A stretch of 53,487 nt of DNA. Origin: Paludibacteraceae bacterium (GTDB lineage Bacteria; Bacteroidota; Bacteroidia; Bacteroidales; Paludibacteraceae). Positions 1 through 8,792 of this stretch are shown piece after piece. The stretch is from assembly GCA_028694215.1 (NCBI GenBank), contig JAQUTW010000013.1, forward strand, positions 1 through 53,487. Direction: 5' to 3'. The position numbers and the translations under genes were made by a program. The notes below the pieces were generated by a model. That model saw only the letters and a list, made by a program, of their open reading frames with translations, ran no database searches and was not told the DNA's origin. The first letter of the stretch is position 1. Every line of letters begins with the position of its first letter.

Positions 1-3000
1 GATCCTTCACTATTACTCAACGCCATAGGTAACATACCAAGAATCGTAGTAAATGCCGTCATTAAAACCGGGCGTAAACGTGAAGCTCCTGACATAGCAA
101 TGGCCTCATTAAGTTCATAACCACGGTCACGCATCAAGTTAGTGTAATCCACCAACACAATACCGTTCTTCACTACAATACCCACCAACATAATAACACC
201 CAATGCACCAATCATATCGAGCGATGTACCAGTAATCCAAAGCGATAAGATAACCCCTGTAATAGCAAATGGTACTGACATCATGATAATAGTAGGTTTA
301 GCAAACGACTCAAACTGTGATGCCATAACAATGTAAACTAGCAAAACAATTAAAAGCAGGAGCAAACCCATATCGGCAAATGTATCTTGTTGTTCCTCAT
401 AATCACCAGCCAAGCGCACCGAAACGCCTTGTGGAATTTCGATATTTTTCATCACAGATTGAACATCGGTAGCCAACTCACCCAACGACGTTTTGTATGG
501 TGTAATTTTAACACTAACAATACGTTGACGATTTTTACGAGCAATAGTTGGAGGTGTCCAATATTCTTCAACTGCAGCAACTTCGCTTAGTTTTAACTGT
601 TTACCCATTGGGGTAGGTATAGTCAAATCTTGAATATCTGTTAAGGTGTTTCTATTTTCTTCCTGCAAACGAACTACAATGTTGTATTCATCGCCATCCT
701 CTTTCAAATAACCTGCAGGCATACCGTTTACACGGTTACGAACATAACTAGAAATAAGCGCTGAATTTAAATTTTGACGAGCAATTTTTTCCTTGTCGAC
801 AACCACTTTAAGTTCGGCACGATCATCGTCTCTATCAATATTAATATCGCGTGCGCCAGGAATACTATCACGAACTGAACGTTTAATTTTTTCAGCAAGT
901 GCTGATGTTTTATCGAAGTCATAGCCATAAATTTCAACATTAACAGTAGAAGCACCTCCCATGCCACCCATACCACTTGCAACACCACATTGGTAGTCGA
1001 TAATTTCAGGGTAACGATCGAGTTCTTTACGTAAGGCCTCTGCAATTTCATCTAACGAACGTTCGCGTTCATATTTTTTATTACAAACAACGGTCATAGA
1101 AATTTTATTGTTGGTAGTTGATGAAAAAATAGCTGAAACACCGGCATTATCATTAGAACCCGCAGATGTATTAATCAAACGAATTTCCGGTGCTAATGTC
1201 ATAAAGCGATTTTCTAATTGACGGGCAGTTTTTAGTGTTTCCTCAATACGGGTACCACGATTTAGTTCTACTGTTACACTCAAACGACCGTTATCGCTCT
1301 GTTGCATAAAGTCTGAACCGATTTGACCTGTAAACATAGGAATCAACGATGCCCCAAACAATAAACAAGCAATAAGAATTGTAATCGTTTTATGTGTTAA
1401 ACAAACATGCAAAACTTTTGCATACCAATTATCGACTTTATCAAGAAAGCCAACCACATATTTTTGATACCAATCTATTTTAGGTTTTTCTTCCACAATT
1501 TGTCCATTTTCGTCAACATGAACTTTATGTGGTTTTAATAATTTTGAACTTAACATTGGAGTCAAAGTAATAGCTACCAGTGTTGAAGTACATACAACAA
1601 TAGTCACAATCCATCCCAACTCCTTAAACATAATACCTGCCATACCATTAAGCATGGTTAGAGGCACAAATACAGCTACAATAACCAATGTCGTAGCAAT
1701 TACTGAAGTCCATACCTCATTGGTAGCATAAATAGATGCTTCGCGCGGATTGGAACCTCGATCAATATGTTTTGATATATTTTCGAGCACCACAATGGCA
1801 TCATCCACCACCATACCAATAGCAACAGTAAGCGACGATAGTGAAATGATATTTAACGAACTATCGACAAAAAGTAAATAGATGAACGATACGACCAAAG
1901 ATATAGGAATAGTAACACCAATAATGATTGTGGCACGCCATTTTCCTAAGAAAAATAACACGACTAATACCACAAAGATAAGCGCATACATGATTGATTC
2001 TTCCAAGCTATAAACAGCATTTTTAATGTAATCAGAAGAATCATAAATCACATCAATCTTTACATCCGATGGTAATCGTTTCTGAATTTTAACCATCTCA
2101 GCTTGTACGTCTTCGCAAATCTGAACCGTATTTGCACCCGATTGTTTAGTTACAATCAAACGGACACTTTCGCGGCCATTGGTTTTTTCATCAAGACTTA
2201 AGTCTTTAATCGTATCACGCACAACGGCAATATCACGCACGTACACTTGCTTTCCATCAGGCGTAGTAGTAACTACTATGTCGTTGATTTCGGAACTTTG
2301 GATATACTCGCTGCGAACTTGTAATTGATACTGCTCTTTTTCCATTTTTACAGTACCAGACGACAAGTTTAAGTTATTGTTACTTACTGCTTGCCCAACA
2401 GCCTCAAGCGAAATATGATAAGCATCCAATTTTTCTTGATTAATGTCAACATATACATAACGTTCTGGTGAACCTGACAATGATAAGTTACCAATACCAT
2501 CAACACGGTTAAGTTGAGGCATAACATCATCATTCAACAACTTGTCTAACCCGGGATAACTATCATCAGCCGTTATGGCGTACTGAAGAATTGGCATGGC
2601 ACTAGAACTAAATTTAAATATAAACGGACTAGAGCAACCACTTGGCAAGTTGTCTTTTGTAATATCAATGTACGAACGTACATCGTTTATGACTTCATCC
2701 ATGTTGGTTCCCCACTCTAATTCAAGCATCACCATGGACATATTATCCTTAGAAGTTGACGTAAGTTCCTTAAGTCCATCTACAGAGTTCAAACTGTTTT
2801 CGAGCAACTTAGTCACATTTGTTTCCACCTCACTTGCGCTGGCTCCCGGATAAGTTGTCATTACCGTTATATACGGAGGATCCATTTCCGGGAATTGATC
2901 AATAGGCAATTTTGTGTAAGCAAAAATGCCTATAATTACGATGGCCACGAAAATTAAAATAGTCGTAACCGGCTTATTAATAGCTGTTTTATAAATACTC

Positions 3001-3002
3001 AT
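1..3002 (-). CDS. RND multidrug efflux permease (AcrB/HAE1 family), 3' end outside window
   Basis: Inner-membrane proton/drug antiporter of a tripartite efflux pump. No stop codon occurs in this frame before the left edge, so about 1000 N-terminal residues are present and the C-terminus is missing. The start ATG at 3002 opens MSIYKTAINKPVTT, the usual cytoplasmic lead into TM1, followed by the periplasmic pore region. The proton-relay motif GMVVDDAIVVLEN (two adjacent Asp in TM4) is intact, and the second half carries the repeated TM block ending GVIMLVGIVVKNGIVLVDY. It is the last visible gene of a leftward operon, 54 bp after the membrane fusion protein gene. Substrates cannot be read from sequence; family assignment is secure. 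Confidence 0.95.
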   Translation of the reverse strand, partial: MSIYKTAINKPVTTILIFVAIVIIGIFAYTKLPIDQFPEMDPPYITVMTTYPGASASEVETNVTKLLENSLNSVDGLKELTSTSKDNMSMVMLELEWGTNMDEVINDVRSYIDITKDNLPSGCSSPFIFKFSSSAMPILQYAITADDSYPGLDKLLNDDVMPQLNRVDGIGNLSLSGSPERYVYVDINQEKLDAYHISLEAVGQAVSNNNLNLSSGTVKMEKEQYQLQVRSEYIQSSEINDIVVTTTPDGKQVYVRDIAVVRDTIKDLSLDEKTNGRESVRLIVTKQSGANTVQICEDVQAEMVKIQKRLPSDVKIDVIYDSSDYIKNAVYSLEESIMYALIFVVLVVLFFLGKWRATIIIGVTIPISLVVSFIYLLFVDSSLNIISLSSLTVAIGMVVDDAIVVLENISKHIDRGSNPREASIYATNEVWTSVIATTLVIVAVFVPLTMLNGMAGIMFKELGWIVTIVVCTSTLVAITLTPMLSSKLLKPHKVHVDENGQIVEEKPKIDWYQKYVVGFLDKVDNWYAKVLHVCLTHKTITILIACLLFGASLIPMFTGQIGSDFMQQSDNGRLSVTVELNRGTRIEETLKTARQLENRFMTLAPEIRLINTSAGSNDNAGVSAIFSSTTNNKISMTVVCNKKYERERSLDEIAEALRKELDRYPEIIDYQCGVASGMGGMGGASTVNVEIYGYDFDKTSALAEKIKRSVRDSIPGARDINIDRDDDRAELKVVVDKEKIARQNLNSALISSYVRNRVNGMPAGYLKEDGDEYNIVVRLQEENRNTLTDIQDLTIPTPMGKQLKLSEVAAVEEYWTPPTIARKNRQRIVSVKITPYKTSLGELATDVQSVMKNIEIPQGVSVRLAGDYEEQQDTFADMGLLLLLIVLLVYIVMASQFESFAKPTIIMMSVPFAITGVILSLWITGTSLDMIGALGVIMLVGIVVKNGIVLVDYTNLMRDRGYELNEAIAMSGASRLRPVLMTAFTTILGMLPMALSNSEG

Positions 3003-3056
3003 AACTTTCTAAATTTTGAATTACCACATAGTTGCCATGGATAATTCGTGTTTGGT

Positions 3057-4073
3057 TTATTTTACCACATTAATTTTTGAACCATCAACCAACTTCGCTT
3101 GCCCTACCGTTATCAACTCGTCGCCTTCTTTCAAATCTTCACTAATCACTTCTATCTTTTCATCAAAACGTTGTCCCAAAACAACCGGCACGCGTTTGGC
3201 TACTCCATTTTGATTGACAAAGACATAACGATCATTAGCACCAATAAGTTTCAGCACAGACTGATAAGGCACCATCAGTGTAGTTGCCTCGCCCATTTCC
3301 ATGGTAGTATGTACATACATACCGGGGCGCAACAAACGTTTTGCATTCGGAATACGCAATTTTACTTGAAAAGTATGTGTAGAAGCATCAATCGTCGGAT
3401 AAATAATCTCTACAGAAGCAGAAAAATTTTTGTCAGGATAAATATCCGAACATAATTTAACAGCCATACCCGTTTTGACATTCGGGAAATAAGATTCCGG
3501 AATATTTACCAATGCTTTCAATGTGTTAAGTTGTGTCAGTACCAGCACTGCCTGTCCGCCATACAACTCGCCGTCTTCATAATTTTTTGCCGAGATAACG
3601 CCATCAAATTGTGCTCTCACAAATGTATTGCGCTCCAAAAAATCCAAATTTTCTTTGGTTTGATCATAACTCAATTTCGTTTGGTCATAAGTCTGTTGTG
3701 AAATGCTTCCACTCTCTTTTAATGCTTCCATACGTGCCATTTCCACACCCAAATTTGTATAAGTCAGTTTAGTGGTATTATACTGATTTTGATCCATACG
3801 TACCAACATTTGACCTTTCGACACATTGTCGCCCACTTCCACAAAAATATGTTCAATTCTGCCACTGATAGAAGGTGCTACATTTACAGTTTCATAACCC
3901 TGCAAAGTAGTGGACAAATCCAATACTCGCGCAATCGTCATCTTCTCCAATCGCTGTGTCTGAACTTGGGCTACACGAACTTCTTCTGTCGTCGTTTCTG
4001 TCGAACTATTGCCACAACCGGCAAAAAAGCATGCTACACAAGCAATCGCAATAATGTTTTTTAATTTTTTCAT
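3057..4073 (-). CDS. RND efflux membrane fusion protein (periplasmic adaptor, HlyD/AcrA type)
   Basis: Periplasmic adaptor joining the RND pump to the outer-membrane channel. The 338-residue product begins with a lipoprotein-type signal (MKKLKNIIAIACVACFFAGC) whose Cys20 would be lipidated. After it come a lipoyl/barrel-sandwich half (GYETVNVAPSISGRIEHIFV, then VGDNVSKGQMLVRMD), a short alpha-hairpin (about residues 105-150), the second lipoyl half (RAQFDGVISAKNYEDGE) and the beta-barrel and membrane-proximal domains. It lies between the tolC-like gene (32 bp gap) and the pump gene, the standard Bacteroidetes order. Length is normal for the family. Specific substrate unknown. Confidence 0.94.
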   Translation of the reverse strand: MKKLKNIIAIACVACFFAGCGNSSTETTTEEVRVAQVQTQRLEKMTIARVLDLSTTLQGYETVNVAPSISGRIEHIFVEVGDNVSKGQMLVRMDQNQYNTTKLTYTNLGVEMARMEALKESGSISQQTYDQTKLSYDQTKENLDFLERNTFVRAQFDGVISAKNYEDGELYGGQAVLVLTQLNTLKALVNIPESYFPNVKTGMAVKLCSDIYPDKNFSASVEIIYPTIDASTHTFQVKLRIPNAKRLLRPGMYVHTTMEMGEATTLMVPYQSVLKLIGANDRYVFVNQNGVAKRVPVVLGQRFDEKIEVISEDLKEGDELITVGQAKLVDGSKINVVK

Positions 4074-4105
4074 TGTTCTATTTGTTTTTAATTTATTTCT
4101 AAGTT

Positions 4106-5392
4106 TTATTTATTCAAAAGTTTTTTCAGTTCGATATGGGCATTTACCATTTGAAGCATAGCCGACACATAATCGCTTTGTGCTGCCAACAAAGTAATGC
4201 TGGAGTTTGTAACATCTGTGCTTGAAGCATAGCCTTGCTCAAATTTTCGGGAAATATTGTCAAACACACGTTGAGAAACATCTAAATTTTTGGTCTGCGT
4301 CTGATAATTTTCGTAAGCCGATGTCAAATTATATCGCAACTGTTTATCTTGAACACGCAAAGCATCTTCAGTATCCGCCAACGTATTTTGTGCTGCTTTG
4401 TAAGCCAACTTTTTCTCTGTTATTGTCGAAGCACGTACTCCGCTTGACCAGATAGGAATTTTGACTGAAACTCCCACCATATTCGGTGCCGTCATATTCA
4501 TTGTTGCCTCATCACTAAAATATTTTTTAGCAGAATATTGATAATAAGCACTTAAAGTCGGCACATAATTCATTGCTGCCATGGTAATCTGTTTTTGCGA
4601 CAATTCTGTATTTTTTTGCAACAACTGATAATCATAATTTTTGCTCAAATCCAACTCCGTATGCAATAATTCCATTGCCACTTCCACATTTAACAATTCA
4701 TCTAACTTTTGTGTCAAGGTAATATAGCAACCAACACCCTGCCCCAACTGCAATGCCAACGAATTGTACAACATTTCCAATGAACGTTCCGTAGTATTGA
4801 TACTGCTTTGCATAGACGACACCTGTACGGAAATCTGATCGGCATTAGTCTGTTCCATAACGCCTACTTTTACCGCATTAGCCGTACTTTCATACAATGT
4901 TTGCAGGTTTTTCAGGTTTAAATCAAGCAGACTTTTCGTTTTTTCCATTGCCAAAATAGACATATACAAACTTGTTACAGACGAGGTGATATCCTGTTCT
5001 GTTTTTTTGACATTAACATCTGACATTTCAATGGAAAGATTATTTATCAATGCAGCAACAATTTGAGTACCACTCAATGCCACTGATGCCGTAACACTCA
5101 AAGTTCCATAAGGTGGCATTGCCATTTTTAGATTCATCAAATTCATTTCGTAGCCGCACATATTTGTATAATCCAAGCCGGCACTCACCTGTGGCAACAT
5201 TGAAGCAATGGCTTGCCAGCGGGTGGCATAAGCCTGTTTCACACTCAACGAAGCATTCTGCATCATTCTATTATGTTCCAACGCATATTGCTTTGCAGCT
5301 TCAAGCGAAAGTTCCAATTTCAGCGTATCTTGTGCTGTGACCGAAAAAACACAAACAGCAGCAAAAATCAAAGTCCAAATTTTCTTCTTCAT
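4106..5392 (-). CDS. TolC-family outer-membrane efflux channel
   Basis: Outer-membrane exit duct of the efflux pump. The 428-residue product has a Sec signal peptide (MKKKIWTLIFAAVCVFSVTA, cleavage before QDTLKLELSL) and the TolC-like start of a helical barrel (LSLEAAKQYALEHNRMMQNA). Two OEP repeats follow, the second beginning near YDYQLLQKNTELSQKQI, and the protein ends in the helical segment that returns to the barrel. The start lies 4 bp after the stop of the tetR gene, so the two are almost certainly cotranscribed and the regulator would control its own pump. Nothing unusual in length. Confidence 0.94.
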   Translation of the reverse strand: MKKKIWTLIFAAVCVFSVTAQDTLKLELSLEAAKQYALEHNRMMQNASLSVKQAYATRWQAIASMLPQVSAGLDYTNMCGYEMNLMNLKMAMPPYGTLSVTASVALSGTQIVAALINNLSIEMSDVNVKKTEQDITSSVTSLYMSILAMEKTKSLLDLNLKNLQTLYESTANAVKVGVMEQTNADQISVQVSSMQSSINTTERSLEMLYNSLALQLGQGVGCYITLTQKLDELLNVEVAMELLHTELDLSKNYDYQLLQKNTELSQKQITMAAMNYVPTLSAYYQYSAKKYFSDEATMNMTAPNMVGVSVKIPIWSSGVRASTITEKKLAYKAAQNTLADTEDALRVQDKQLRYNLTSAYENYQTQTKNLDVSQRVFDNISRKFEQGYASSTDVTNSSITLLAAQSDYVSAMLQMVNAHIELKKLLNK

Positions 5393-5396
5393 TTTT

Positions 5397-6017
5397 TTAT
5401 TCTATAATTTTATTGTCAATAATCCCTTTTTTAGTCTGATAATAGTTCCAACCCTTTTCGCTGGCTACAAGACGAAGAAAGGCATCTGCCACAAAATTAA
5501 CGGCATGCGCCACACTCCAACCTTTTACCTTGCGTAATTCTTGAAAAATCTTTGCAAACTTCAGATTCATCAAAACAGAAGTAGCAATCACATCCATGTC
5601 TTCACGAAACAATCCCTGCTGAATGCCTAAATGTAATTCGTCCTGAATATGTTGCAACACATGTCCTTCCACCATTTCATCATGTTTTTGAGCCACTCCA
5701 GGATAATATTTGTACAAATCGTAAAAAAAATTGACATGTTTCTCAAACATACTGTCTATTTTGAATACATTCAACGCACGCAGCATATCATCTATTGCAT
5801 CGCTTTCCGAATTTAATTTTTTCTTCTCGGATTTCTTCTTTTTGTACATCTCATCCAAAAGACTCTCTATCAATTCTTCTTTCTGCTTAAAATGAGCATA
5901 AAATGTTTTTTTCGAAATATGAAGATCATTGCAAATATCATCAATGGTTACACTGCGCAAACCGTACTTCAAAAAAAGGTCTGATGCTGTCTTTATTATT
6001 TTCTCTCTGGTATCCAT
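5397..6017 (-). CDS. TetR/AcrR-family transcriptional regulator
   Basis: Predicted repressor of the downstream efflux operon. The product MDTREKIIKTASDLFLKYGL carries the N-terminal TetR helix-turn-helix (SVTIDDICNDLHISKKTFY then AHFKQKEEL) and a ligand-binding C-terminal domain of about 150 residues. Upstream in-frame ATGs exist at 6026 and 6059. I chose 6017 because a TAnnTTTG promoter box at 6039-6046 would put the transcript start near 6032, which excludes 6059 and leaves 6026 almost without a leader. As first gene of the operon it probably autoregulates. The inducer is unknown. Confidence 0.92.
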   Translation of the reverse strand: MDTREKIIKTASDLFLKYGLRSVTIDDICNDLHISKKTFYAHFKQKEELIESLLDEMYKKKKSEKKKLNSESDAIDDMLRALNVFKIDSMFEKHVNFFYDLYKYYPGVAQKHDEMVEGHVLQHIQDELHLGIQQGLFREDMDVIATSVLMNLKFAKIFQELRKVKGWSVAHAVNFVADAFLRLVASEKGWNYYQTKKGIIDNKIIE

Positions 6018-6038
6018 GTTCAACATTTTTATCGGACG

Positions 6039-6072
6039 CAAAGATATACATAGTCGCATTATTCTATCACAA
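6039..6072 (-). promoter_or_regulatory. Promoter of the tetR-efflux operon
   Basis: On the minus strand TATCTTTG (6046 to 6039) matches the Bacteroidetes -7 box TAnnTTTG. A TTG (6072 to 6070) lies 23 bp upstream, slightly more than the usual 19-21. The implied start site is about 15 nt before the chosen tetR ATG. Confidence 0.5.
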
Positions 6073-6337
6073 TAATATGGTTAATTATAGATAAATATTG
6101 TTATAATAAATTTAATAAATTGTAAATCATATTGTTATAGGAAACTCAAAAATTATTTAAGTTTCCACGTACCAATAAGGAATGTGTTTAAAAACACAAA
6201 ATTGAAGTATAAAAAAAATAAAATTACAGCATCGCAACAGAACAAAATTGTTTTTTATGACAAAAAATTTCGTCATTCCAAAAAAAAACACTTATTTTGT
6301 AGATTATTTTTACAATACAACAAAAAACTATAGTATT

Positions 6338-6505
6338 ATGGAACAATTAAAAAGTTATTTAGGAGTCATTTTGCTACTATTGGGTGTAGTAATGTTAGTC
6401 GTTTATAAATATATGGGCACATCCAGCAACTTTTTATTGTGGGGTTCACTTGCCGTAATGGTTGCAGGATTGATTACCTATATTTTGATCAATCGGAAAA
6501 AATAA
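6338..6505 (+). CDS. Small two-helix membrane protein of unknown function
   Basis: A 55-residue protein, MEQLKSYLGVILLLLGVVML..., with two hydrophobic segments (about residues 8-24 and 31-50) separated by the short loop KYMGTSSN and ending in the basic tail NRKK, so it should sit in the inner membrane. The frame is also open upstream from an ATG at 6248, but those 30 residues are Lys/Asn/Phe-rich and lie in AT-rich promoter-like DNA, so the ATG at 6338 is preferred. It resembles the small hypothetical membrane proteins common in Bacteroidales. It is divergent from tetR and followed by a terminator hairpin, so it is probably monocistronic. No function can be assigned. Confidence 0.75.
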   Translation: MEQLKSYLGVILLLLGVVMLVVYKYMGTSSNFLLWGSLAVMVAGLITYILINRKK

Positions 6506-6582
6506 TATGATCGGCAAAATCCGACCAATACAGCTTTATTGAACACCCATCATCTCACAGATGTTGCAAGTTCACAAAAACA

Positions 6583-6615
6583 AGGCTGCCTTATTCTGTT
6601 AAGGCGGCTTTTCTG
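6583..6615 (+). terminator. Rho-independent terminator after the small membrane protein
   Basis: Inverted repeat AGGCTGCCTTA / TAAGGCGGCTT around a short AT-rich loop, with one G-T wobble, followed by TTCTG. It lies between the stop at 6505 and the parE promoter. Confidence 0.6.
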
Positions 6616-6660
6616 TTACTAAAAAAAGACAAACGCCCTTACTCTTTGGCAAAAAAAGTG

Positions 6661-6668
6661 TATATTTG
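6661..6668 (+). promoter_or_regulatory. -7 promoter box of parE
   Basis: TATATTTG is an exact TAnnTTTG match 37 bp before the ATG at 6706. No convincing -33 TTTG at the usual spacing; one TTTG at 6645-6648 is only 12 bp away. The box lies inside the frame that opens at 6646, which supports the later start. Confidence 0.5.
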
Positions 6669-6705
6669 CAGGAAAAAAACGAAGAAAAGTCAAGCAAACA
6701 ACAAT

Positions 6706-8565
6706 ATGGAAGAAAACACACTTACCGCACCCGTTTACACAGACGAAAACATACAGACATTAGAAGGATTGGAACATGTTCGGTTGCGTCCAGGAATGTA
6801 CATTGGAAAATTAGGCGACGGCACATCTGCCGACGATGGCATTTATGTGCTGCTGAAAGAAATTATCGACAACTCTATTGACGAGTTCAGAATGCAATGC
6901 GGCAACCGTATTGATATTATATTGGACAATGACACTTTATCCGTTCGGGACTTTGGGCGAGGTATTCCACAAGGAAAGATGGTAGCCGCCGTATCCATAA
7001 TGAATACCGGAGGAAAATACGACTCCAAAGCTTTCAAAAAATCTGTCGGGCTGAACGGTGTCGGCACAAAAGCCGTCAATGCTCTTTCTTCTTCTTTTTC
7101 GGTACAGTCGTTTCGCGAAGGGAAAGTAAAACGTGCCGACTTTCAGGACGGAAAGCTGGTACAAGAATATGATTTGGGAAAAACTTCAGAGCCAAACGGT
7201 ACCTACATTACTTTTATACCGGACACAAAAATTTTTGGTGCATATACATTTCATGAGGAATTTATAGACACGATGCTGCGCAATTACAGCTATCTGAACA
7301 CCGGGCTTACACTGACTTTCAATGGCAAAAAAATTCTTTCTCGCAACGGTTTGTTAGACTTGCTAAACGAAAACAGTACTTCGGAAAACTTATACCCGAT
7401 TGTACATTTACAAGCCGATGACATAGAAATTGCTTTCACACACACCGATCAATATGGCGAAGAATATTACTCGTTTGTAAACGGACAACACACCACACAG
7501 GGAGGAACTCATCAGTCGGCATTTCGTGAAGCTTTTGGACGTACCATCAAGGAGTTTTTCAACAAAAACGGCATGGAGCTGTCCGACATACGCAACGGTT
7601 TGGTTGCCGCCATTTCATTGGCAGTAGAAGAGCCTGTGTTCGAATCGCAGACAAAAATCAAGTTAGGTTCAAAAGATATGGGCAAAGACGGACCGTCCAT
7701 TGCCAAATTTATCGGCGATTTTGTTAAAACGGAAGTGGATAACTATCTGCATAAAAACTTGGAAACCGCCGACGTTATGCTCAAAAAAATTCAAGATTCC
7801 GAAAAAGAGCGAAAAGCCATAGCCGGCGTTACCAAATTAGCACGTGAAAGAGCGAAAAAAGTCAGCCTGAACAACAAGAAACTACGCGACTGCCGCATTC
7901 ATTTCAACGACACAAAAGGCGACAATAAATTAGAATCGTCCATTTTCATTACAGAGGGAGATTCCGCCAGCGGCTCTATTACCAAAAGCCGTAATGCCAA
8001 CACGCAAGCCGTATTCAGTCTGCGTGGGAAACCATTCAACAGTTTTGGATGCACAAAAAAAGTGGTTTACGAAAACGAAGAATTCAATCTGTTACAGGCT
8101 GCACTCAACATAGAAGACGGCCTGGAAGGTTTGCGCTACAATAAAATCATTATTGCCACCGATGCCGATGTGGACGGTATGCACATTCGATTGCTGCTGC
8201 TCACTTTCTTTCTGCAATTTTTCCCCGAACTGATAAAAAAGGGACACGTTTATATTTTGCAGACTCCTCTTTTCCGTGTTCGTAACAAAAAAGAGACATT
8301 CTATTGCTACACGGAGGACGAGCGACAAGATGCGCTAAAAAAAGTAGGTGCCAACGGAGAAATAACACGATTCAAAGGTTTGGGAGAAATCTCGCCCGAC
8401 GAATTTATACACTTTATCGGCAAAGATATTCGATTGGACAGAGTAACGCTGCGAAAAGAAGACGCCGTTGCCGATTTATTGGCATTCTATATGGGTGCAA
8501 ACACTCCCGAACGACAAACATTTATTGTGGACAACCTGATTGTAGATACCAACGAAATAGAATAA
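6706..8565 (+). CDS. parE: DNA topoisomerase IV subunit B
   Basis: ATPase subunit of the type IIA topoisomerase that decatenates daughter chromosomes. The 619-residue product shows the GHKL ATPase domain ([27 protein letters not shown] with the Asn/Asp of the N-box, [15 protein letters not shown]), a transducer domain, and the TOPRIM domain with EGDSASGSI and the acidic [15 protein letters not shown], ending in [12 protein letters not shown]. The [16 protein letters not shown] signature and short length fit ParE rather than GyrB. The start is set at 6706; the frame extends upstream to 6646 but crosses the promoter box. parC is not adjacent. Expected to be an essential housekeeping gene. Confidence 0.94.
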   Translation: MEENTLTAPVYTDENIQTLEGLEHVRLRPGMYIGKLGDGTSADDGIYVLLKEIIDNSIDEFRMQCGNRIDIILDNDTLSVRDFGRGIPQGKMVAAVSIMNTGGKYDSKAFKKSVGLNGVGTKAVNALSSSFSVQSFREGKVKRADFQDGKLVQEYDLGKTSEPNGTYITFIPDTKIFGAYTFHEEFIDTMLRNYSYLNTGLTLTFNGKKILSRNGLLDLLNENSTSENLYPIVHLQADDIEIAFTHTDQYGEEYYSFVNGQHTTQGGTHQSAFREAFGRTIKEFFNKNGMELSDIRNGLVAAISLAVEEPVFESQTKIKLGSKDMGKDGPSIAKFIGDFVKTEVDNYLHKNLETADVMLKKIQDSEKERKAIAGVTKLARERAKKVSLNNKKLRDCRIHFNDTKGDNKLESSIFITEGDSASGSITKSRNANTQAVFSLRGKPFNSFGCTKKVVYENEEFNLLQAALNIEDGLEGLRYNKIIIATDADVDGMHIRLLLLTFFLQFFPELIKKGHVYILQTPLFRVRNKKETFYCYTEDERQDALKKVGANGEITRFKGLGEISPDEFIHFIGKDIRLDRVTLRKEDAVADLLAFYMGANTPERQTFIVDNLIVDTNEIE

Positions 8566-8593
8566 AACGTTGCTACTATCCGGCAAAAATCAT

Positions 8594-8630
8594 AAAAGTT
8601 TTGGGATTGTAATCCCAAAACTTTTATTTT
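8594..8630 (+). terminator. Strong terminator hairpin 1 after parE
   Basis: Perfect 15-bp inverted repeat AAAAGTTTTGGGATT / AATCCCAAAACTTTT separated by GT, then ATTTTTAT. It lies 28 bp after the parE stop and is the first of three hairpins in a row. Confidence 0.85.
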
Positions 8631-8637
8631 TATGAAC

Positions 8638-8659
8638 TTTTTGGAATCCATTCCAAAAA
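8638..8659. terminator. Hairpin 2 of the parE downstream array
   Basis: Perfect 10-bp repeat TTTTTGGAAT / ATTCCAAAAA with a CC centre. It has the A-tract/T-tract form of a bidirectional terminator and starts 8 bp after hairpin 1. Confidence 0.5.
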
Positions 8660-8660
8660 A

Positions 8661-8695
8661 ATCAGGGTTTCACTATTAGCGAAATCCTGATTTTT
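8661..8695 (+). terminator. Hairpin 3 of the parE downstream array
   Basis: ATCAGGGTTTC / GAAATCCTGAT (11 bp, one G-T pair) with a 9-nt loop and a following TTTTATATATTT tract. Probably a back-up terminator insulating the S9 peptidase gene. Confidence 0.7.
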
Positions 8696-8757
8696 ATATA
8701 TTTCATGTACAAACACAAAGCATTGTGTCTTTACTTTTCCGACTCAAAAAACTTTAC

Positions 8758-8765
8758 TACCTTTG
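8758..8765 (+). promoter_or_regulatory. -7 promoter box of the S9 peptidase gene
   Basis: TACCTTTG matches TAnnTTTG exactly, 27 bp before the ATG at 8793. No clear TTTG at -33. Confidence 0.5.
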
Positions 8766-8792
8766 TTTCTCATTTTTTATACACACTTACAC

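Noticed and set aside
3099-3455. Plus-strand ORFs opposite the efflux genes, including that of 118 codons
   Set aside because: Antisense shadows with no recognisable domains; the leftward genes are clear family members.
6248-6337. Longer start for the small membrane protein
   Set aside because: The extra residues are low-complexity Lys/Asn/Phe from AT-rich DNA, and the shorter start gives a compact two-helix protein.
6646-6705. Upstream start of parE
   Set aside because: An exact TAnnTTTG box lies within this stretch, so it is promoter and leader rather than coding.
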